Origin: Gammaproteobacteria bacterium
Lineage (GTDB): Bacteria; Pseudomonadota; Gammaproteobacteria; Pseudomonadales; Azotimanducaceae
Reading direction: 5' to 3'
Length of the DNA stretch: 12,919 nt
Assembly: GCA_026706425.1 (NCBI GenBank)
Contig: JAPOYW010000363.1
Coordinates: 1-12,919 of the forward strand
Part shown: positions 1-5,999 of the stretch, piece by piece
Numbering within the stretch: the first letter of the stretch is position 1
Layout: the number at the start of each line of letters is the position of its first letter
Notes under the pieces: model-generated
Told to the model about the DNA's origin: nothing
The model's input: the letters and a program-made list of their open reading frames with translations, nothing else
Databases searched by the model: none
Translations under genes and position numbers: made by a program

Positions 1-464
1 CCGAGCCGGCGCACCATCCCGCCGGAGAGTTTTTTGACCTTGCGATCAGCAACGCCGTCCAGTCCCACCATCTCGAGCGTTTCCGCCACCCGTCGCCGTC
101 GCTCCTTGCGATTCGACAGTCCCGATAGGCGCGCGAGGGTGTCAAGCACCTCCTCGGTTCGGTGATGCCTCCAAGCGCCGAATTCCTGGGGCAGGTAGCC
201 GATCAGTTCGCGCACCTCCCGACGCTGCTGGGTGACGTCGTAGCCGTAGACCTTGGCGGTGCCCTCGGTCGGCACCAGCAAGGTGCAGATGATACGCATC
301 AGCGTGCTCTTTCCGGCACCGTTGGGGCCGAGCAGACCGAAGAGCCCGGTACCGAGCGAAAGGTCCACGCCGTCGAGGGCGGTGTGGCCCCCCTTGTACG
401 TATGCCCGAGGCCCCTGGCCTCAATGATGGGATCGCCGGTGCTCGGCGCTACGGATTCGGCCAT
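1..464 (-). CDS. ABC transporter ATP-binding protein, partial (C-terminus outside window)
   Basis: This is the nucleotide-binding subunit of an ABC transporter, which binds and hydrolyses ATP to drive a partner membrane subunit. About 154 codons are present before the window edge. The protein starts MAESVAPSTGDPIIEARGLG. The Walker A motif GPNGAGKST is at residues 46-54, the Q-loop Gln (YLPQEFG) at about 93, and the ABC signature LSGGM at about 146-150. Walker B and the H-loop lie outside the window. The ATG at 464 is preceded by AAGGA about 7 bases upstream. The style (short linker, 'GLFGLLGPNGAGKSTLM') resembles CcmA/ABC-2 exporter ATPases, so the membrane subunit probably follows off the left edge. 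The substrate cannot be told. Confidence 0.9.
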   Translation of the reverse strand, partial: MAESVAPSTGDPIIEARGLGHTYKGGHTALDGVDLSLGTGLFGLLGPNGAGKSTLMRIICTLLVPTEGTAKVYGYDVTQQRREVRELIGYLPQEFGAWRHHRTEEVLDTLARLSGLSNRKERRRRVAETLEMVGLDGVADRKVKKLSGGMVRRL

Positions 465-598
465 CGTGGTTTCCTTGGCTTGGTTTCGGGGAGGCCCTTT
501 ATGCCAGACGACTGACACGCCGGGGGCTTAACAGTCGATCAAGAAATGAGCAAATGCCCGCTTGGTCGGCGATTGAGCCGATTGGCAGGAGACCTTAT

Positions 599-611
599 GA
601 CATATTATGTC
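599..611. promoter_or_regulatory. Perfect AT-rich palindrome, 6-1-6
   Basis: GACATA-T-TATGTC is a perfect inverted repeat in an AT-rich patch of an otherwise GC-rich region. It lies 135 bases upstream of the ABC ATPase start at 464, in the gap between that gene and the toxin gene. On the minus strand a TTGACG-like hexamer sits just upstream of it. It could be a regulator binding site for the ABC operon. The function is inferred from position only. Confidence 0.3.
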
Positions 612-613
612 TA

Positions 614-641
614 CCGTCAATGATCGGCCTACCAATGACGG
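614..641 (-). terminator. Inverted repeat directly after the toxin stop codon
   Basis: Arms at 614-622 and 633-641 pair in 8 of 9 positions (CCGTCAATG against CAATGACGG) around a 10-base spacer. The repeat begins just after the toxin stop codon at 643, where a transcription terminator would be expected. No T-run follows on the minus strand, so a classic intrinsic terminator is not shown. It may instead stabilise the mRNA 3' end. Confidence 0.3.
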
Positions 642-642
642 G

Positions 643-1074
643 CTACGTTGCCGGTGATTCCGCCCACGGGTCAAGCACTTCGACCCCCGTTCCCTCGAAA
701 TCGCGCACGTTCCGCGTAACGAGGACGGCGCCGCATGAGCGCACTATGGCAGCGATCTGACAGTCCGCTTCACCAATGGGCCGACCCGCTTGGCGGCGGG
801 CGGCTGCGATCTCCGCATAGGCCCGGGCCGCGCCGCTATTGAACGGGAGAATCCGTTCAACGAATCCAAGGTCGAGCCAACGGCGCATGGCGACCTCCAC
901 CGCGTTTCGTCGTTTTCCTGCCGGGAGGATTGCGACACCGAACCGCAACTCGGCCTCACTAACTGCTGTCAAATACATCTCTGTCGCATCACGCTCGGCA
1001 ATCCATGCAGCAACCGCAGGATTTGGCGCGGGCCGCATGAGTTCCGAGGCGACATTGGTATCTATGACATGCAT
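643..1074 (-). CDS. fitB: PIN-domain ribonuclease toxin, FitB/VapC type
   Basis: This is the toxin of a type II toxin-antitoxin pair, a 143-residue metal-dependent RNase that in this family cuts RNA when freed from its antitoxin. The PIN domain spans the whole protein. It starts MHVIDTNVASELMRP, with acidic residues D5, E42 (SEAELRFG), D104 (GEADCQIAA) and D125 (TRNVRDFEG) in the places expected for the metal site. It closely resembles Neisseria FitB in the N-terminus, the 'AELRFGVA' helix and the 'NPWHD/DPWAE' ending. The ATG at 1074 was chosen because the PIN fold begins there. An open frame extends upstream but runs through the antitoxin gene. The gene overlaps the antitoxin by 13 bases (ATGCATGTCATAG), as expected for coupled translation. 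The RNA target is unknown. Confidence 0.92.
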   Translation of the reverse strand: MHVIDTNVASELMRPAPNPAVAAWIAERDATEMYLTAVSEAELRFGVAILPAGKRRNAVEVAMRRWLDLGFVERILPFNSGAARAYAEIAAARRQAGRPIGEADCQIAAIVRSCGAVLVTRNVRDFEGTGVEVLDPWAESPAT

Positions 1075-1328
1075 CCGGGTGGATCGGAAAGGTCTGGCGT
1101 CTCGCGCATTGGGCCGCGGTGTGGAAGTTCGAGGTCGACGCCGCCAACGGCCGCGAAACACTCGCGCGTGAACTTCGCGAGATCCCGAGGACCAGCGCGA
1201 CCGCCGTTCACGGCATCTCGGAGGATGATGCGAACCTCTTCCTCCATGGAACGTTGATGCTCTGCGGCACGCACGCGCAGCCGCGTCTTCACATCGTCGT
1301 CGAGATTGCGGATCGTGATGCTCGCCAT
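1062..1328 (-). CDS. fitA: FitA-like ribbon-helix-helix antitoxin
   Basis: This is an 88-residue antitoxin that should bind the PIN toxin encoded next to it and repress their shared promoter. The N-terminus MASITIRNLDDDVKTRLRVR forms the ribbon-helix-helix DNA-binding domain (strand at residues 2-8, helices to about 42, with the 'SMEEEVRIILRDAV' helix typical of FitA). The C-terminal half, rich in Arg, Glu and Pro, is the likely toxin-wrapping tail. The ATG at 1328 was chosen because the RHH strand begins there. A longer open frame would add 26 residues read through the operator and promoter. A palindromic operator candidate lies 43 bases upstream. Confidence 0.9.
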   Translation of the reverse strand: MASITIRNLDDDVKTRLRVRAAEHQRSMEEEVRIILRDAVNGGRAGPRDLAKFTRECFAAVGGVDLELPHRGPMRETPDLSDPPGCMS

Positions 1329-1370
1329 GGGCCGCGTCCCAACGAACCGGATAGGTTCAAGCCTACGGCA

Positions 1371-1387
1371 TGCTTGCAATGCAAGCA
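1371..1387. promoter_or_regulatory. Perfect palindrome, candidate FitAB operator
   Basis: TGCTTGCA-A-TGCAAGCA is a perfect 8-1-8 inverted repeat, 43 bases upstream of the antitoxin start. FitA-family antitoxins bind inverted repeats in their own promoter. The Neisseria FitAB repeat has half-sites that also begin TGCT and end AGCA, from memory of the published operator. The palindrome overlaps the proposed -10 element, so binding here would block RNA polymerase. Confidence 0.7.
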
Positions 1388-1406
1388 AGTTCCAAGGTGG
1401 GGTCAA
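1378..1406 (-). promoter_or_regulatory. Candidate sigma70-type promoter of the toxin-antitoxin operon
   Basis: On the minus strand a -35-like TTGACC (1401-1406) is followed after exactly 17 bases by TGCATT (1378-1383). The latter matches the -10 consensus in only three positions and lies inside the palindrome. Position and spacing are good, but the -10 match is weak. Confidence 0.4.
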
Positions 1407-1422
1407 TCTTTACACCAAACAA

Positions 1423-1498
<76 letters not shown>

Positions 1499-1598
1499 GG
1501 TGGCGGGAAGGGCGCGGATTCTAGGGCGTCGGCGTTCGCTCCGCAATAGCTCCGGCCCCGATATGTCCGACATCCCTTCCGTTGGCAGGCGAAACAGA

Positions 1599-1614
1599 AC
1601 CGCCCCGCCGCGGT
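1599..1614 (-). terminator. Weak hairpin downstream of the FAD reductase pseudogene
   Basis: ACCGC (1599-1603) pairs with GCGGT (1610-1614) around a 6-base loop, 23 bases past the last stop codon at 1637. On the minus strand it is followed by a T-rich but interrupted stretch (TTCTGTTTC). The stem is only 5 bp, so this is a weak terminator candidate. Confidence 0.22.
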
Positions 1615-1636
1615 CGGTCTGCCCTACCCCGGCAGT

Positions 1637-2393
1637 CTAGCCTGCCGCGAACCGATCGAAGAACACCTTGCCCGCTACGCGCCTGAATAGACTGGTGGCG
1701 GTCACCCCGAGTTCCATGCATACGGCCACGGGGAGGTTGTCGAAGCACCAACGGGCCGACCGCTTCCAGGCATCGCCTCTGTAGGCTGCCGCTACCACGT
1801 CGCCGGGATTCGGGGCGTCGTCGTCCAGGTGGTCGGCGATCGCATCCGCCGCCAGCTTGCCGAACTGATAGCTCCTGTGGATCGTACTCCCATTCCACGC
1901 CCTTGAGCAGGCGGGTGTTCCGATCCAACCCCGTGGCCTGCGCAACCTTCGAATGCACCCCGTCAGCCCCGACCAGGTATCGGCCGGCAACGCCGTGGCC
2001 GTCGAGAACGAGATGCCGACCACTGCGGGTCACGCCGACAAACTCGCCACCGAACCGAATCTCCGCGCCGGCACGGCGAGTCTCGTCGGCCAGGAACTGC
2101 ATCAGTTTCGGCGTGTCGGTAGCGAGGAAGTAATAGCCGTTGCCGCCCAGTTCCACATGGCGATGGCTGGGTGCATAGAGACGAACACGGTCTATCTTGC
2201 GCACCAGCGGTGCCGGTGCGGCCCATTCCGCCTGCGCTTCCTTGACGAGTATGCCCGTGGTGTGGACGTACCGGCCCGGCGACGGCTGCTGATCGATCAC
2301 CAGCACGGAGAGCCCCCGTTCGGCAGCACGTCTGGCGCAAGCCAGTCCGGCGAACCCGGCACCGACCACTAGGAGGTCGCGTCTGTCATCCAT
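1637..2393 (-). pseudogene. FAD-dependent oxidoreductase (geranylgeranyl reductase-like), internal deletion with frame change
   Basis: This is a remnant of a flavin-dependent oxidoreductase. From the ATG at 2393 the frame reads a Rossmann FAD-binding start (VVGAGFAGLACARR at residues 9-22, acidic end of strand 2 at LVID about 34) and a second FAD motif (LVGADGVHS at 140-148), up to VEWEYD (about 171). From about 1870 the homologous protein continues in another frame: YQFGKLAADAIADHL and then a C-terminal helical part ending KVFFDRFAAG at 1637. The first frame beyond that point is Arg-rich nonsense running to 1521. About 174 plus 78 residues remain. Intact relatives are usually 370-400 residues, so roughly 120 residues of the substrate-domain middle appear lost at the junction. 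A sequencing error alone would not remove that segment. The substrate is unknown, and related enzymes reduce isoprenoid or similar hydrophobic double bonds. Confidence 0.8.
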
Positions 2394-2455
2394 GCCGGGG
2401 CCGACCGTAGCGAGCAGTCATAGAATGGATCGACGCGTTGGCGGCCCCTAACCGG

Positions 2456-3397
2456 TCAAGGCGACCCTGCGCCGTCGACCGTCCGAGCCAACGCGGCGGC
2501 CCCGATCCGCTGTCGGGCGAAGTGGTAGGCGGTGCGTCCACTGCGAACACCTCGCGCCAACGCCCAGCGCAATGCATCCCGACGGGTGTCCTCGTCCCAG
2601 CAGGCGGCGATGCCCTGATCCGCGGCAAGTCGCTCGAACCAGTGCTGGGCTACTCGCAGATAGCCGTCTTGGCCGAACGGGTAGAAGGACAACCACAAGC
2701 CGAAACGGTCCGACAGCGAGATCTTCTCCTCGACGGCTTCGGCTTCGTGCAGTTCGCCCTCCAGGTGACGGGCGCCCGTGTTGTCCGACATGTGCTCGGG
2801 CAGCAGGTGCCTCCGGTTGGATGTCGCGTAGACGACGACGTTCTCGGATTGCGTGAACACCGAACCCTCCAGCGCGCTCTTCAATGCCTTGTACGACGCA
2901 TCGTCGGCCTCGAAGGACAGGTCGTCGCAGATCAGCACGAAACGGTAGGGCTCGGTGTCCAAACCCGCGACGATCGCCGCGACGTCGACCAGCGCCTCCT
3001 TGTCGACCTCCACCAGCCGCAGGCCATCCGACGCGTAGCGGTTTAGGAGAGCGTGCACCAGGGACGACTTGCCGGTGCCGCGCGCACCCCATAGCAGCGC
3101 GTTGTTGGCGGGGAAGCCGTGCACGAACTGTTCGGTGTTGGCCACCAGCTGCGCCTTCTGGTCGTCGATGCCGAGAAGGTCCTTGAGCTCGATCCGGTCC
3201 AGGTGCCCCAACGGGACCAGTACGCCGCCCAGCGGTCCGTTTCGCCACCGTGCGGCCCGGTGACGCGACCAGTCGACGCCCTCCGTACCCGGCAGCAGGT
3301 CCAGCAGACGCTGGAGGGCTTCCCTGGCCAGCTCGACCAGGCTCCCCGCGCTCTGTGTTGCCGGTTTCATCGATCCGGATTCTGCCAGTAAACTCAT
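2456..3397 (-). CDS. DUF815-type AAA+ ATPase
   Basis: A predicted cytoplasmic ATPase of 313 residues, of the DUF815 family (AAA+ fold, COG2607 type), whose biological role is not known. The N-terminal 100 residues are a helical region containing 'RWRNGPLGGVLVPL', typical of the family. Walker A is GARGTGKSS at 104-112, Walker B LICDD at 155-159, a sensor-1-like YATSNRRHLLPE at about 190-201, and the conserved block EEKISLSDRFGLWLSFYPF at about 223-241. Length is normal. The start at 3397 is uncertain: a second ATG at 3370 (MKPATQ) would give 304 residues, and neither has a strong ribosome binding site. It lies 41 bases from divergent putP and is followed by the FAD reductase remnant 62 bases downstream on the same strand. 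Confidence 0.88.
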   Translation of the reverse strand: MSLLAESGSMKPATQSAGSLVELAREALQRLLDLLPGTEGVDWSRHRAARWRNGPLGGVLVPLGHLDRIELKDLLGIDDQKAQLVANTEQFVHGFPANNALLWGARGTGKSSLVHALLNRYASDGLRLVEVDKEALVDVAAIVAGLDTEPYRFVLICDDLSFEADDASYKALKSALEGSVFTQSENVVVYATSNRRHLLPEHMSDNTGARHLEGELHEAEAVEEKISLSDRFGLWLSFYPFGQDGYLRVAQHWFERLAADQGIAACWDEDTRRDALRWALARGVRSGRTAYHFARQRIGAAALARTVDGAGSP

Positions 3398-3438
3398 GCC
3401 GCGTTTCGCCGAAACATCGCAATTGGGGGGGCTTACCC

Positions 3439-4839
3439 GTGGCCATAGGTTTCGTGGCGTACCTCGCGGTGATCGCGGTCATAGCGGGCTACGCGCTGAT
3501 GCGCACCAAGACCGCCGGCGACTACGTGATCGGCGGTCGCTCCCTGCCACCCTCGGTCGCGGGTCTGTCCGCCGGGGCGTCCGACATGAGTGGCTGGTTG
3601 CTGTTGGGACTGCCCGGTGCCGTGTTCGTGGCCGGTCTCGGAGAAGGCTGGATCGTGCTTGGTCTCGCCTGCGGGGCGTGGGGCAGCTGGCGGCTGGTCG
3701 CTCCCCGGCTGCGCGCCTTCACGGAGCAGCTCGACGCCGCCGTGACGCTACCCCAGTTCTTCTCCCGGCGCGTCGCATCCCGAACAGGCCTGCCCGGCAT
3801 CGTCGCCACCCTTCTGATCCTGTTCTTCTTCGCGATCTATACGGCCGCGAGTTTCGTTGCCGGGGCCCGGCTGTTCGAAACGACCATCGGCATGGACTAC
3901 GAAGTCGCGCTGGCGATCGGGGTGGCCGTCGTGCTGGCCTACACGATGCTGGGCGGATTTCTCGCGGTGAGCTGGACGGACTTCTTCCAGGCGCTGCTCA
4001 TGATGTCCGCCCTCGTGGTCGTCGCGGCGCTGGCGTTCGCAAACGCGCCAAGCCTGGCGGGCACGGTGAAGCCGATCGGCGCGATCGCGGTGGTCAGCGC
4101 ATTGGCATGGGGTCTCGGCTACTTCGGCCAGCCCCACTTCCTGGCACGGTTCATGGCCATCAACCGGGTCGAGTCCGTGCCCCGAGCGCGTCGGATCAAT
4201 CTGGTCTGGATGATCGTGGCCAGCGCGGCGGCGGTCGGCGTCGGTGCAGGAGGAGAAGCCTACTTCGGCGGCGCGCTCGAGGATCCGGAGACCGTGTTCA
4301 TCGCCTTGTCGAGCGAGCTACTCGCGCCCTGGATGGCAGGCATCGTCGTCGCCGGCATCCTGGCAGCGGTAATGAGCACCGTGGATTCCCAGCTTCTCGT
4401 CGCGTCCACGGCCCTGGTCGAAGACGTCGTGCGGCCGGTATGGCGGCGACTGGACGAACGTTGGATGTTGACCTTGAGCCGGATCTCGGTGGTGGTTGTC
4501 GCGTTGATCGGCGCATGGATCGCCATGGACCCCGGCAGCAGGGTATTCGAACTCGCCGCCTACGCCTGGGCCGGGCTCGGCGCCAGCTTCGGACCGGTCG
4601 CTCTCGCGTGTGTCCTCTGGCGGCGGACCACGGAAGCCGGCGTCGTTGCCGGGATGCTCACCGGCGGCATCGTGACGGTTGTTTGGAAGGGACTGAGCGG
4701 CGGTCCCTGGGGGCTCTTCGACCTCTACGAAATCGTCCCCGCGTTCGCCGCCGGCGGTATCGCGATCATATTCGTGAGCCTGCTCGGCGGCGAAGCCGGC
4801 AAACGCGCCATGGCGGTCTTCGATCGTCTCACGCGGTAG
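3439..4839 (+). CDS. putP: Sodium/proline symporter
   Basis: An inner-membrane Na+/solute symporter of the SSS family that most likely imports L-proline with sodium. The 466-residue protein follows E. coli PutP through most of its length: GDYVIGGRSL at 27-36, SAGASDMSGWLLLGLPGAVF at 44-63 (with Asp49 and Ser51 matching the Na+ site region), VAGARLFETTIGM, GGFLAVSWTDFFQ, GWGLGYFGQPH-like motif at 224-233, and AAVMSTVDSQLL at 309-320 (Ser313/Thr314 in the Na+ site region). There are about 12-13 hydrophobic segments. The GTG at 3439 was chosen because it follows a GGGGGG run at 3425-3430 with 8 bases spacing and begins where PutP homology begins; an in-frame ATG further upstream lies inside the divergent gene. 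Here putP is not beside putA. It ends 22 bases before a convergent regulator. Confidence 0.93.
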   Translation: MAIGFVAYLAVIAVIAGYALMRTKTAGDYVIGGRSLPPSVAGLSAGASDMSGWLLLGLPGAVFVAGLGEGWIVLGLACGAWGSWRLVAPRLRAFTEQLDAAVTLPQFFSRRVASRTGLPGIVATLLILFFFAIYTAASFVAGARLFETTIGMDYEVALAIGVAVVLAYTMLGGFLAVSWTDFFQALLMMSALVVVAALAFANAPSLAGTVKPIGAIAVVSALAWGLGYFGQPHFLARFMAINRVESVPRARRINLVWMIVASAAAVGVGAGGEAYFGGALEDPETVFIALSSELLAPWMAGIVVAGILAAVMSTVDSQLLVASTALVEDVVRPVWRRLDERWMLTLSRISVVVVALIGAWIAMDPGSRVFELAAYAWAGLGASFGPVALACVLWRRTTEAGVVAGMLTGGIVTVVWKGLSGGPWGLFDLYEIVPAFAAGGIAIIFVSLLGGEAGKRAMAVFDRLTR

Positions 4840-4861
4840 GCGCGCCGGAACGGGACGATCC

Positions 4862-5566
4862 CTACCAGTCTTCAAGCGCGGCTCCATCCTCGAGTGGCAT
4901 GCGCACCACGCTCTCGCCGAAGTTTCCGAGAATCGGGTTGATCATGCCGTGCTTGACGGCCAGCAGCGCAAGCTCGACATCGCTCGACACGTTGAGCTTG
5001 TCGAAGATTCGATACCGGTAGCTGTTCACGGTCTTGGGCGAGAGGTGCAAGTTGGCGGATATGTCGTTGACGCGCTGGCAGTTGATGACCATGAGCGTCA
5101 CCTGGAGTTCGCGGCTCGAAAGATTGTCGAAGGGCGAATCGACCGGATCGTCCAAGGACCGGAAGGCGAGGTGCTGGGCGATATCCGAACTGACGAAACG
5201 CTTGCCCGCGTAGGCCCGCTTGATCGCGGCCACGACCTCCTGGGGCGACCCGCGTTTGGTGACGAAGCCACACGCCCCCGCGCGCAATGCCTGGGTCGGA
5301 TAGGGAGCGTCCCAAGCCGACGACAGCATGACGATCTGCGTGCCGGTCTCCATCTTCAGGATTCGCCGAGCCGCCTCCAGTCCGCCGATTCCCGGCATCA
5401 CGATCTCGAGGGAAACGACGTGGGGATTGAGTCTTCGCGCCAGGTCGACGGCTTCCTCGCCGCTGTCCGCCTCGGCGACCACGTCGATGGCACGCACATC
5501 GCGCAACAGTCGTTTGATACCCGCCCGAAACAGACTTTGGTCGTCGGCAATAATCGTTCTTATCAT
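4862..5566 (-). CDS. GacA/UvrY-type response regulator with Glu at the phosphorylation site
   Basis: A LuxR/NarL-type response regulator of 234 residues, very close in layout to GacA/UvrY, which in gammaproteobacteria activates small RNAs that counteract CsrA. The receiver domain (1-120) has the acidic pair D8-D9, a Ser at 82-83 and K104 (GFVTKRGSPQEVV). The phosphoacceptor position 54 is Glu (HVVSLEIVMPGIGG) where the family has Asp. The codon reads GAG. The HTH domain (about 145-208) contains LSSRELQVTLMV and the recognition block LSPKTVNSYRYRIFDKLN, almost identical to UvrY. About 20 extra residues follow the usual end. The ATG at 5566 was chosen because the receiver begins there. No partner kinase is in the window. 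It may be constitutively active-like or phosphorylation-independent, but that is an inference. Confidence 0.9.
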   Translation of the reverse strand: MIRTIIADDQSLFRAGIKRLLRDVRAIDVVAEADSGEEAVDLARRLNPHVVSLEIVMPGIGGLEAARRILKMETGTQIVMLSSAWDAPYPTQALRAGACGFVTKRGSPQEVVAAIKRAYAGKRFVSSDIAQHLAFRSLDDPVDSPFDNLSSRELQVTLMVINCQRVNDISANLHLSPKTVNSYRYRIFDKLNVSSDVELALLAVKHGMINPILGNFGESVVRMPLEDGAALEDW

Positions 5567-5622
5567 CGTACTGCGTGGGGATTCACTAGCGACAGAACAT
5601 AGGAAGCGGCCTACGGCCACGC

Positions 5623-5640
5623 AAGGTGACAAGTCACTTT
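5623..5640. promoter_or_regulatory. Imperfect palindrome upstream of the response regulator
   Basis: AAGGTGAC-AA-GTCACTTT is an 8-2-8 inverted repeat with one mismatch, 57 bases upstream of the regulator start. It shares the GGTGA/TCAC half-site with the hairpin at 5651-5675, which suggests a cluster of binding sites for one dimeric regulator. No experimental parallel is known to me. Confidence 0.4.
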
Positions 5641-5650
5641 CCCGCTTCAA

Positions 5651-5675
5651 ATCACCGAGCAATCCCCTCGGTGAT
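5651..5675. promoter_or_regulatory. Perfect 9-bp inverted repeat in the divergent intergenic region
   Basis: ATCACCGAG (5651-5659) and CTCGGTGAT (5667-5675) are perfect complements around a 7-base loop. It lies 28 bases before the SDR remnant start (plus) and 85 bases before the regulator start (minus). No T-run follows on either strand, so it is not an obvious terminator. On the minus-strand transcript the loop reads GGGATTG, which exposes a GGA as in CsrA/RsmA sites. It could equally be a protein operator. Confidence 0.5.
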
Positions 5676-5702
5676 ATCGCCATAGTAGCACCCGGTCAGC
5701 GC

Positions 5703-5999
5703 ATGGCAAACAAGCCGGGTCTAGCCACACCTGCCGGTAGCGATCCGCCGCCGGCGTTCACTACCATCGCGGCGTACGGCTGGAGGAGAGCGCAATGGCA
5801 GATCGACTTCCGGGAGTACTATCCTCCCGAGTTGATGGAGAAGGAGTCCTTCGTGGCCTCACTGAAACGACAAGTGCCCGCGGGTAGACTGGGCACGGGA
5901 CTCGAAGATGCCGCGTTCGCGCTGTTTCTCGCCTCGGACGAGAGCGGTTTCTTTGCCGGCCAAGCCTTCCCCTTCGCGGGCGGATGGGTACAGCGATGA
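5703..5999 (+). pseudogene. C-terminal remnant of a short-chain dehydrogenase/reductase
   Basis: The open frame of 98 residues ends with the last ~60 residues of a classical SDR: FREYYPPELMEKESFVASL, then PAGRLGTGLEDAAFALFLAS and the family-typical FFAGQAFPFAGGWVQR. Intact SDRs are about 250 residues. The NAD(P)-binding GxxxGxG motif, the NAG motif and the catalytic Ser-Tyr-Lys are all missing. The first ~40 residues (from MANKPGL, ATG at 5703) are not recognisable SDR sequence. Its TGA overlaps the ATG of the next gene (ATGA at 5996-5999), as in a coupled operon. It is best read as the tail of a deleted SDR gene. It could still be translated and serve to couple translation of the dehydrogenase. 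Confidence 0.7.

Noticed and set aside
1563..1573. Short palindrome ATGTC-C-GACAT
   Set aside because: Arms of 5 bp are expected by chance in a window this size, and it lies downstream of a pseudogene with no nearby start.
4853..4862. Small hairpin GGGA/TCCC between putP and the convergent regulator
   Set aside because: A four-base stem with no T-run is too weak to call a terminator.
3396..5021. 541-residue plus-strand open frame overlapping putP
   Set aside because: It is Arg-rich shadow sequence in another frame of putP, and putP is an unambiguous family match.
5703..5999. Complete small standalone protein
   Set aside because: The recognisable part is only the C-terminal end of an SDR, with every catalytic and cofactor motif missing, so a gene remnant is more likely. 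Expression cannot be excluded.
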